A program made the position numbers and the translations under genes. Shown in pieces: positions 1 through 6,906 of a stretch of 8,880 nt of DNA. This stretch comes from an uncultured Oscillospiraceae bacterium (GTDB lineage Bacteria; Bacillota; Clostridia; Oscillospirales; Oscillospiraceae): the NCBI GenBank assembly GCA_934621665.1, contig CAKTUT010000066.1:1-8880 (forward strand), in the 5' to 3' direction. Each line of letters starts with the position of its first letter. Position 1 is the first letter of the stretch. Below the pieces are notes generated by a model, which saw only the letters and a list, made by a program, of their open reading frames with translations, was not told the DNA's origin and made no database searches.

Positions 1-1
1 G

Positions 2-64
2 TCTCAAGGTCAACAAGTCCGTATTGTTAATCTTTCCGTCGCCATTGACATCGCCAAGCGTGTA
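2..64 (-). other. Type I dockerin, first calcium-binding repeat (cut by window edge)
   Basis: The translation reads YTLGDVNGDGKINNTDLLTLR. This is the EF-hand-like D-x-N-x-D-G-x-I-N-x-x-D loop followed by the start of the dockerin helix. Type I dockerins have two such repeats; the second would lie beyond the left edge. Dockerins bind cohesin domains on scaffoldins or surface anchors. The asparagine-threonine pair after the loop (NNTD) falls near the residues that usually set cohesin specificity. Confidence 0.9.
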
Positions 65-3000
65 TTCCGCTTCCTTGATCTCCAGCTGCAAGTTCGCCGC
101 GGCAGAATCGCATTCAAACTTGACCACATGCTCATTTTTTCCGTCGCCGCCGTCATAGCGATCCTGATACATCGAATAGGCAAACGTAATCTGGAAGTCT
201 GTGTCCTCCGCCGTCAGCGGCTCTGTTTTCCACTTGAAGTAAGAAATCTCGATTTTCTTGCCGCTGGATGGATCTGTCACCGTCCGGCTGACCGGAATCG
301 CGCGCGTCAGGCCGTTTGCATACGTCACCTCCAGCTCCATGCCGCTGGGGTCGAACGTCTCGCCCGCGCTGTAGCTCAGCTTATCCGGCTGTTTTTTGAC
401 TGTAATTTTCGTGATCGTATTGCTCAGCGCCATCAGCCGCGCGGAGTCGTTTTTAAAATACAGCGTGCCGTACTGGTCGGAGATCGGCGAGCAGATCGCG
501 TACTGCGCCTCATCGTCCGCCGGGGTAAACAGGACATACGGCGTCGTCACCGTCACGTCCTTGCCCTCGCTCAGATACGTCTCCGTCACAGTGTTATCCG
601 TGAGCGGCGCGCGCTGGCCGGGGCGGTCTTTCAGCACGCGGAGCTTGCCGGGCGTAAAGTTGTCAAAGAAGTAGACATACGCATAGCCGCCGTCAGAATG
701 CGCCGTGGTCAGAAGTCCCGATGTCTGCGGATAGCCCTGCGTGGGCACGGTGTAGGCAATCGTATTGCTGCTCAGGTCAATGACCGTGATATTGTGACCG
801 GAATACGCGCCAAACTGTGACACGCCTGATACGCCGATATACGCGCGGCCGTTATAGACAACCGGCGTGCAGGTGCTCATAGGGGGCTTGCTGCGGTCAT
901 TGCCGCCGTTATCCAGATACAGTGGCTTGAAGCCTGCCTTGTCCAGCGTAATCGTTCCGTCTGCCGCTTTATTGACCGCGACGGAGTAGAAATAGCCGCC
1001 CTTGGACGTGAAATAATACCGTCCGTCCGCGTGCGAGATATTGCTTCGGATATCGCCGCGCAGGCCGTCAATCCGGTCAAGCTCCGCGCCGGACTTTGCG
1101 TCAAGGCACAGAAGCGACGAGCTGTCCGACAGATACCCGGCCTGGCCGTCGTCCGTGCCAACCAGCAAAAAGTCGTCGCACACATACGCGCCTGCCCAGT
1201 AGAAGCCGCCCTTGGACGTGTACGTCCAGCGCGGGAGCTTCTTCTCAGTCATGCTGGTGGGATCTTCATCCGTCACTGACAGGCAGACATAGTTCGCATC
1301 CGCTGTCTCGCTCTGCCAGAAGCCCGTGTAGATATAGCCGTTATAATAGGTAATCGGGCAGTTTGGCTGCCCTTTCAGCGCATCCTGATAGACCCACAGC
1401 GATTCGAGCGTATCAGCGCGGAACGCCTGAATCATACCGTTTGCCAATCCCACAAAGATCATGCCGTCGGCAAACGTGGGCGTGTTGATGGCAAAGCTGG
1501 ACGTGGCCAGCATCTGCCCCGTGCACACCACCGTACCCGAAAGCGCGTCCACCTTATAGAGCTTGTCGCGCGCGTAGACAATCAGATAATCATAGCCGTC
1601 CTCGGCAATGAGAATCGGGCAGCTGACCGCCTCGGAGCTGTAGCCCTCACCAAGCGGATTTGCCCAGTTCAGTACGGCATTTTCCGCCGCAATGGGCGTT
1701 TTATCCGCCACCACGCCGTTGGCATCCTGATTGCCGCGGAAGCTTGACCAGCGGGAGGTAATCCCCGGCGCATACGCGCCGCTCTGCGCCTTTTTCATGG
1801 TGATGTTGACCACCTTGTTCGCGCTTCCGGCAGTAAGTTCCGCCTGCACGCCGCAATAGCCGTTGCAGGTGGCCGTATAGCGATAGGTCATGCCGTCAAC
1901 CAGCCGGAACAGCCCCTGCGCGTCCGGCCAGACGCGCTTGCCGCTGCGCACGTCTAGGAGCGTCACCATTGCGTCCGCAATTGCTTTGCCGCTCTCGTCC
2001 AGCAGATTCAGCTGCGTGGCAATCGCGTCTTTCTTCTCAAGCAGAACCGTATATGTCTGCGAAATCGCGCTTTCGTCCTCGCAGCAAACCGCAATCGCCA
2101 GCGTTTCGCTGTCCTTGCCGCTGTCAAGCGGAAGCGTCACTGTAATCACGTCCAGCTGCTCGCCCTCGCTGCCGCGGTCAAAGTCATAGCGCGTGCCGTT
2201 TACCGTGATGTAGTAGTTTTTGGCATAGGGGCAAACCGTCAGCTGCGCCGCCTGCGCCGCGCGCACCACGCTTGCACCATAGTCGTAGCTGTCATTATAA
2301 AAATTCTTGTCGTCTGTCAGTGTACCGTCCTCCGCCACAAACAGCTGCGTACTCTCGCCGTCAATTTTCAGTGAAAGGCCGCTGCCGTCAGTAAGCGTCA
2401 GACGCTTTTGAATCTGCACCGCGTAATCCTGATAATAGGTCACTGCGTCCACGGTCTTTGCCAGACGCAGCGTCAACGTCTGCCCGGCGCTGCCCCGCTT
2501 CAAAAAATCGCGGATCAGCTTTGCCGAGGCGAGCGTACCGGTATCTACCGGCGTGGTGCAGCCCACGGCGCTAAGGACATAACCGCCGGTCTTTTCCGCA
2601 CCCACATACAGCGAGGTGAAAATATCCTCCACGGCAATGGTGTATTCGTGCTGTGCGCTGTGAAATTTGCCTGCCGGCAAGAATACCTGCGCGTTTGTCT
2701 CCCGCGCGCGGTCACGCAGCGTCAGCGCCGTCATGTGGTCGGCCGTCTCCGGCTCAGCCACGCTCACGCGCAGCCCTGCGGCTGCGGTAAAGGCCGCGCT
2801 GGTGTGATACCATGTGTCTTTCGTCGCAGTATAGGTATAGCGTTCGCCGGGCGTAAGCGCATAGCTTCCATCCGCCTCTGCGCCAATTTCGGCATTTGCG
2901 CCATTGAATACCTGAATCTGCGTGTCCGCGGGTACGTCAAACCGCACGCCGGTGGCGGCGGTTTTCTGCACGTTCAGCGTATAGGTGCTCGAAAGGCCGT

Positions 3001-4513
3001 CCGGATTTTCCACTGTCAGGGAAATTGTATTTTCTCCGCTGTTCAGCGGCACGTCAATCGGCTGCCCCGCCGCAATTGTCACACCGCCGAAGCTGACACG
3101 GTAGTCTGCATCCATTGCCTGCGGCAAAAGCGTCAGGCTGTCGGATGTAACTGTCAGATCATACGCCGTTGTCTCCGGTGCAAAGCCAATCGCCTGCGTC
3201 ACGCCAGCCGCCGCCACAGTGAGCGACGAGAGCGTCGGGCCGCGCTGAATTTCAACGCTGTAGCGCTGGAACATCATATAGCCTGGGAGTGTGCACTGTG
3301 CCTCCACCGTCAGCGCTGTTCCCGCTTTTCCGGTATCAATCAGCTTGGTCAGGACCGCCGCTGTGCTCTCCCACGGACGTGTGCGCAGATATTCCGTACC
3401 GTCGGTCATGGTATAGCGCGCATAGGCAAGCACGTTCTGCGTGGTGTATGTACCGCCCGCCTGATTCAGATCGCTGCCCGCCTTGGCCGTGATATACACG
3501 CGGCTGACCGCGTCGGCAATGCGGTACACAGCGCTGTGCGCCGCCGCATCGTCGCTTAAAACTGCAAACGCATCGTCCGTTCCACCGCTCTCTCGGTGCA
3601 GCACCGGCATGGCCACCCACTGCGCGCCCTTTGGTGTACGCAGCTCCGTGACCGCGCTGCCGTCGATGGTTACGCTTCCGTCTGCGGCAAGCTCCATTGT
3701 GCCGCTTGCACCGTCAAAGCCGCTGAGCAGAGTGAACTGATAGCAACCCGGCACAAGCCGGATTGTCTCACCGGCTGTAAACGTCTGCGTGCGGCCATAG
3801 GCGTCCTGCGTCTGGAATGTCCAGCCCGTCAGTGTGCCGCCGGCAAGCGTTTGAAACGTCAGCGCCGGGATAACCGTTTCGCCGCCGATGACGCTTTCGT
3901 TATATTCCTTTATCGCCGCACGCAGCGCATCTGCCGCCGCCTGATATGCGCCGTCCTTTGTAAACAGACAGTCATAGGCCGTCTGATACGCCGCCTTGGC
4001 AGCCGGATAATTCTGCACGCCGCTGTCGTCCGCCAGATAGTCGGCCATGGCGCTGACCATGCTTGTAAACGCCGCGCTGTCCACCTTTGCCGTGTCAAAG
4101 CCGACAAAGAAGAAACCAGTCACGTTGGCCGCCGGCTGATCGAGCGCGTAGCCGCCGTTGCTGTCAAGGCGGGAGAAGTTCCCGCTGATGCCGTCAATGC
4201 TGGATACAAAATCGCTGCTGTCCAGCGTAAAGGTGTGGCGCGAGGCCTCCAGTGCCTGCCATACGGTCTGCCCGACGGTGTAGTTTATATACTCCGGCGC
4301 AACAATCAACGCGCCGCTGGTGGCCGCGACAAACGCAAAGCGTCCATCTGTCTGCGCCGCCGGCGCAGCATCCCCTGCATACTGTCTCAGCGAAGCAGTA
4401 TCACCCGGCTCGGCCGGAAGCGTCTGCTCCGGCACGTCCGCAGCCAGCGCCGCTGTCACGGTGCCAAACATCATCAAAAGTGCCAACAACAGACAAAGCA
4501 CCCGTTTTCTCAT
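2..4513 (-). CDS. Large secreted surface protein: cadherin-like modules, PQQ-type beta-propeller, Ig-like domain, dockerin (3' end missing)
   Basis: An uninterrupted frame of 1504 codons runs off the left edge without a stop. The ATG at 4513 follows a strong GGAGG 7 nt upstream and encodes a signal peptide (MRKRVLCLLLALLMMFG..., probable cleavage ALA|AD after residue 24). Approximate domain order: N-terminal beta domain (about 40-140, perhaps DUF4430-like); helical FIVAR-like segment (150-205); PEGA-like element (233-285); linker strands; cadherin-like beta sandwich (424-517); second PEGA-like element (525-587); linker; second cadherin-like sandwich (710-829); carboxypeptidase-regulatory/PEGA-like domain (831-907). 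A quinoprotein-type beta-propeller with about seven or eight blades follows (919-1362), with blade motifs such as KLYKVDALSGTVV and GMIFVGLANGMIQAF. Then come a group-3 Ig-like domain (1366-1475) and the start of a type I dockerin (1484 onward, LGDVNGDGKINNTDLLTLR). It is probably exported and held outside the cell through cohesin-dockerin contact. Propellers of this class often serve as binding scaffolds; true PQQ binding is not implied. It is last of the four genes visible and the likely client of the upstream trio (inference). Confidence 0.93.
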   Translation of the reverse strand, partial: MRKRVLCLLLALLMMFGTVTAALAADVPEQTLPAEPGDTASLRQYAGDAAPAAQTDGRFAFVAATSGALIVAPEYINYTVGQTVWQALEASRHTFTLDSSDFVSSIDGISGNFSRLDSNGGYALDQPAANVTGFFFVGFDTAKVDSAAFTSMVSAMADYLADDSGVQNYPAAKAAYQTAYDCLFTKDGAYQAAADALRAAIKEYNESVIGGETVIPALTFQTLAGGTLTGWTFQTQDAYGRTQTFTAGETIRLVPGCYQFTLLSGFDGASGTMELAADGSVTIDGSAVTELRTPKGAQWVAMPVLHRESGGTDDAFAVLSDDAAAHSAVYRIADAVSRVYITAKAGSDLNQAGGTYTTQNVLAYARYTMTDGTEYLRTRPWESTAAVLTKLIDTGKAGTALTVEAQCTLPGYMMFQRYSVEIQRGPTLSSLTVAAAGVTQAIGFAPETTAYDLTVTSDSLTLLPQAMDADYRVSFGGVTIAAGQPIDVPLNSGENTISLTVENPDGLSSTYTLNVQKTAATGVRFDVPADTQIQVFNGANAEIGAEADGSYALTPGERYTYTATKDTWYHTSAAFTAAAGLRVSVAEPETADHMTALTLRDRARETNAQVFLPAGKFHSAQHEYTIAVEDIFTSLYVGAEKTGGYVLSAVGCTTPVDTGTLASAKLIRDFLKRGSAGQTLTLRLAKTVDAVTYYQDYAVQIQKRLTLTDGSGLSLKIDGESTQLFVAEDGTLTDDKNFYNDSYDYGASVVRAAQAAQLTVCPYAKNYYITVNGTRYDFDRGSEGEQLDVITVTLPLDSGKDSETLAIAVCCEDESAISQTYTVLLEKKDAIATQLNLLDESGKAIADAMVTLLDVRSGKRVWPDAQGLFRLVDGMTYRYTATCNGYCGVQAELTAGSANKVVNITMKKAQSGAYAPGITSRWSSFRGNQDANGVVADKTPIAAENAVLNWANPLGEGYSSEAVSCPILIAEDGYDYLIVYARDKLYKVDALSGTVVCTGQMLATSSFAINTPTFADGMIFVGLANGMIQAFRADTLESLWVYQDALKGQPNCPITYYNGYIYTGFWQSETADANYVCLSVTDEDPTSMTEKKLPRWTYTSKGGFYWAGAYVCDDFLLVGTDDGQAGYLSDSSSLLCLDAKSGAELDRIDGLRGDIRSNISHADGRYYFTSKGGYFYSVAVNKAADGTITLDKAGFKPLYLDNGGNDRSKPPMSTCTPVVYNGRAYIGVSGVSQFGAYSGHNITVIDLSSNTIAYTVPTQGYPQTSGLLTTAHSDGGYAYVYFFDNFTPGKLRVLKDRPGQRAPLTDNTVTETYLSEGKDVTVTTPYVLFTPADDEAQYAICSPISDQYGTLYFKNDSARLMALSNTITKITVKKQPDKLSYSAGETFDPSGMELEVTYANGLTRAIPVSRTVTDPSSGKKIEISYFKWKTEPLTAEDTDFQITFAYSMYQDRYDGGDGKNEHVVKFECDSAAANLQLEIKEAEYTLGDVNGDGKINNTDLLTLR
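428..1760 (-). other. PQQ-type beta-propeller region of the surface protein
   Basis: Roughly seven or eight degenerate repeats can be read in the translation. Each has a core of the form G-x-[hydrophobic]-[YF]-x-G, then a short turn and a hydrophobic-A/V-hydrophobic-D strand. Examples are DYLIVYARDKLYKVDALSG, GMIFVGLANGMIQAFRAD, DDFLLVGTDDGQAG with SSLLCLDAKSGAELD, GRYYFTSKGGYFYSVAV, GRAYIGVSGVSQFGAYSG and GTLYFKNDSARLMALS. The region opens with SRWSSFRGNQDANGVV, a typical entry (W-x-x-F-R-G-N) into quinoprotein-like propellers. It is probably a structural binding platform. Confidence 0.8.
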
Positions 4514-4519
4514 CTTTGT

Positions 4520-4528
4520 TCCTCCCTC
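4520..4528 (-). promoter_or_regulatory. Ribosome binding site for the large surface protein
   Basis: GAGGGAGGA on the minus strand, with its GGAGG core 7 nt before the ATG at 4513. It sits in the 26-nt spacer after the TAG stop of the upstream gene. The spacer has no hairpin or T-run that would suggest a terminator, so co-transcription is likely. Confidence 0.8.
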
Positions 4529-4539
4529 TGTATCAAAGC

Positions 4540-6903
4540 CTAGTACATACAGCGAATCCATTTTTGATAGAGCTTTTGCCATGGTTTGAGCTTTGTCTGG
4601 AAGCATTCCAGCGTCTGCTGTGAAAATTCCGCAAGCGCGCCCCGCTGCTCCGGCGTCATGGCGTGGCCGCTGAACAGAGCTTCCTCGTTCAGGGCGGCAA
4701 GCACATCAAAATTGCCGCCGCAGCCCCATTGCGCCGCATCCTGCGTCAGCGCCGTCACCGGCACGTTCCGACGCGCCATGCCGCTTGCCCACATCATCTT
4801 CATCGCGTGGGCAAACATCGCCGCCACTGCGTTCGCGCAGTTGTCGCTTTCAAACTGCGCCCTGCGCCTTTTCAAGATTTCCCGCCGCCGGAAGACAATC
4901 AGCACCAGCAGCAAAAGAAGCAGCGCCAAAGCAAGCCACAGCAGCCACCAGAGGCTCTTTGCCCGGCGTGCCGCATGGTGCTGCGAGCTCGACGCCTCCA
5001 GCTCCAGCTGTTCGCGCTCCCGCTCGGTCTGCGTCTGCTGCATCACGGCATCAGGCCGCCGCGTCTGGCTGCGCACGCCGCCAGAGCCGTTCTGCATCTG
5101 TGCGCTCTCGAGATCATAATCGTCACTCTGCGTAAACCAGCGCCAATTGGACTCCGCCATCACGCCAAGATAAGGCGGCGTTGTCTCAAATGGGATCCAA
5201 CCTACGCCGTCCTCATAGTATTCGCACCATGCGTGCGCATCGCTGCTGCGCAGCGTCAGCGTCTGCCCGGCGCTCACACTTTCCGCGGCGGCGGGCGTGA
5301 TCAGATAGCCCTCCACATAGCGCGCCGGGATGCCGTAATAGCGCATCATCATCACCGCCGCGCTTGCATAGTGCACGGCGTTGCCCGCGCCTGACTGCTT
5401 GAGGAAGAAGCTGACAAAGTCCTCGCCCTCCGGTGTCTGTCCGGGCGCTTGTGCGTACTCCGCCGCATCGGCAAGGCATGCGCGGATGCGCGCCTTGGCC
5501 TCAAACGAAGTAATGGTTTCAGGCGCTTGCCCCAAAAATGCGGAAATGGCTTGATGCGTCTGCTCGGGCATCGTCAGATACGTTTCATAGACGTACGCAC
5601 GGTATTCACTCTCCAGCGCCAGATAGTCCTGCATTGCGTCCTTGTCCAGATTCTGATCCAGAAGATCGAGCAGCTCATAGCAGTGTGCATCCAGAAGTCC
5701 GTCCGCCGTATATTCGCTTCGCGCCGCGCCGGTCAGCCCGCTGCTGCGCATCAGCGTGTCGCGCAGCTGCGCTGCGTCAAGCGGCGCGCCGTCCGCCCTC
5801 AGGCCATATGGCGCTGCAATATTCTCACGGCACGCGCCCAGCATCCGGATGGATACCTGCGTATCCGTTGTTTCCATGTTTAATTGCTCTGCCAGCATAT
5901 GCAGCTGGCTCTCGGGGTAAAAGCCGCTTTTGTGCAGCCAGTAGAAGCGCGCAGTCTGATCAAGCAGTGCTTCACCATCCGCCGCTTTCCAGCCGCTTTC
6001 GCTGTAATTCTGCCCTACGTAGCTGCGCAGATACATCTGCTGCGGATCGGTCATGATGACCTCCAGCATCGGCGTATCGTCAAACGTCAGCGCCGCCGCG
6101 CCGTCAAAGCATCCCTCCGGCATAGTCTGCGACGTGCGCTCGTAACGTGCATGATGCACTGCGCGGTGAACCGATTCCTGTGCGCGGGAAACATCCCACT
6201 GCTGCCACAGGCCGGTTGGAACAGCGACGCTCAGCAGCACCGCCGAAAGCAGCAGCGTCTGCACCGCGTGCGCGCCCGCCGCCTGCGCCGCCTCCGACTT
6301 CTGCGGCAGGCTGCGGCACTGCGTCAAAAATACGCCAGCCGCCAGAACCGCAAGCACCCACGCGCTCCACGTCAGCCGTCCCGCGGCCAGCAGGATCGCA
6401 CACAGCATCGCAACCGCGCCGCCAGCCGCCGGGATGAGCGCCGCCAGCATTCCGCCTGCCGTCCCCAGCATCACACACAGCGGCAAAAGCGCATACCATG
6501 CAGCCGCCTCCCCACCGCCGATCGGCAGATAAATCCGGCAGTCCGCCACTTCATAAAAGCGCAGTGCCCGATTATAAAGCGTCGCCGCGGACGGCTGCAC
6601 GTACTTCCACAAAAGCGCACACCATAGTACAGCTGCCAGCAAAACCGTCGCCGGGACAAGCTGCCGCCAGCCATTGGCGCGCACAAACCATACGCTCACG
6701 CCGGCTGCAAGCACACCTGCCAGCACGCAAAGGTATGCACCGATGTCAAACGTCCAGCCAAAGCTGACCGCCGCCATCCCCAGCACACCCAGATAGAGCG
6801 CCGCTGCGCCGAGTGCGCATACCACCAGCGCGCCAGCCGTGCGCTTTTGTGCAGGTGCGGATGCCTGCATCCGCAGTCCCGCAGAGTTGTTCGTCCGTTT
6901 CAA
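4540..6903 (-). CDS. Polytopic membrane protein with transglutaminase-like domain (catalytic Cys replaced)
   Basis: 787 residues. The start is a TTG at 6903, chosen because GAGGGAG lies 8 nt upstream and the gap to the DUF58 stop is 3 nt. Order of parts: about six or seven hydrophobic segments between residues 23 and 235; a long extracytoplasmic region (about 236-480); a transglutaminase core (about 465-580); a charged linker (about 612-648); one strong membrane segment (about 651-670) followed by FRRREILKRRR; and a cytoplasmic tail of about 110 residues. This matches the TgpA-like layout (N-terminal membrane bundle, periplasmic or extracellular core, C-terminal membrane helix and tail). In the core, HYASAAVMMMRYYGIPARYVEGYL (511-534) and SDAHAWCEYYEDGVGW (554-569) are family landmarks. 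The usual G-x-C nucleophile is G-N-A here (A509); His is present (H557), and Glu573 occupies the third catalytic position. Active cross-linking or protease-like chemistry is therefore doubtful. It may bind protein or peptidoglycan-linked partners instead (inference). Confidence 0.93.
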   Translation of the reverse strand: MKRTNNSAGLRMQASAPAQKRTAGALVVCALGAAALYLGVLGMAAVSFGWTFDIGAYLCVLAGVLAAGVSVWFVRANGWRQLVPATVLLAAVLWCALLWKYVQPSAATLYNRALRFYEVADCRIYLPIGGGEAAAWYALLPLCVMLGTAGGMLAALIPAAGGAVAMLCAILLAAGRLTWSAWVLAVLAAGVFLTQCRSLPQKSEAAQAAGAHAVQTLLLSAVLLSVAVPTGLWQQWDVSRAQESVHRAVHHARYERTSQTMPEGCFDGAAALTFDDTPMLEVIMTDPQQMYLRSYVGQNYSESGWKAADGEALLDQTARFYWLHKSGFYPESQLHMLAEQLNMETTDTQVSIRMLGACRENIAAPYGLRADGAPLDAAQLRDTLMRSSGLTGAARSEYTADGLLDAHCYELLDLLDQNLDKDAMQDYLALESEYRAYVYETYLTMPEQTHQAISAFLGQAPETITSFEAKARIRACLADAAEYAQAPGQTPEGEDFVSFFLKQSGAGNAVHYASAAVMMMRYYGIPARYVEGYLITPAAAESVSAGQTLTLRSSDAHAWCEYYEDGVGWIPFETTPPYLGVMAESNWRWFTQSDDYDLESAQMQNGSGGVRSQTRRPDAVMQQTQTEREREQLELEASSSQHHAARRAKSLWWLLWLALALLLLLLVLIVFRRREILKRRRAQFESDNCANAVAAMFAHAMKMMWASGMARRNVPVTALTQDAAQWGCGGNFDVLAALNEEALFSGHAMTPEQRGALAEFSQQTLECFQTKLKPWQKLYQKWIRCMY

Positions 6904-6906
6904 TCG

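Noticed and set aside
128..820. Plus-strand open frame of 230 codons
   Set aside because: It is antisense to the propeller and Ig-like domain. Shadow composition and no supporting ribosome binding site.
428..1760. Propeller as a true PQQ-dependent dehydrogenase
   Set aside because: The blades are degenerate, no dehydrogenase catalytic or PQQ-contact motifs were recognised, and the context is a secreted dockerin protein; a binding scaffold is more likely.
2408..3559. Plus-strand open frame of 383 codons, the longest on that strand
   Set aside because: It lies antisense to the surface protein, whose domains read continuously there. The translation is rich in Arg, Cys and His with no domain pattern, typical of a shadow frame in GC-rich DNA.
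4514..4539. Possible terminator between the transglutaminase-like and surface protein genes
   Set aside because: The 26-nt spacer has no inverted repeat or T-run and is largely occupied by the ribosome binding site.
3596..4543. Plus-strand open frame of 315 codons
   Set aside because: It is antisense to the signal peptide and N-terminal domains of the surface protein. It has Arg/Cys-rich composition and no recognisable motif.
4663..5394. Plus-strand open frames opposite the transglutaminase core
   Set aside because: The minus-strand frame carries clear family motifs over the same stretch; the plus frames are His/Arg/Gln-rich shadows.
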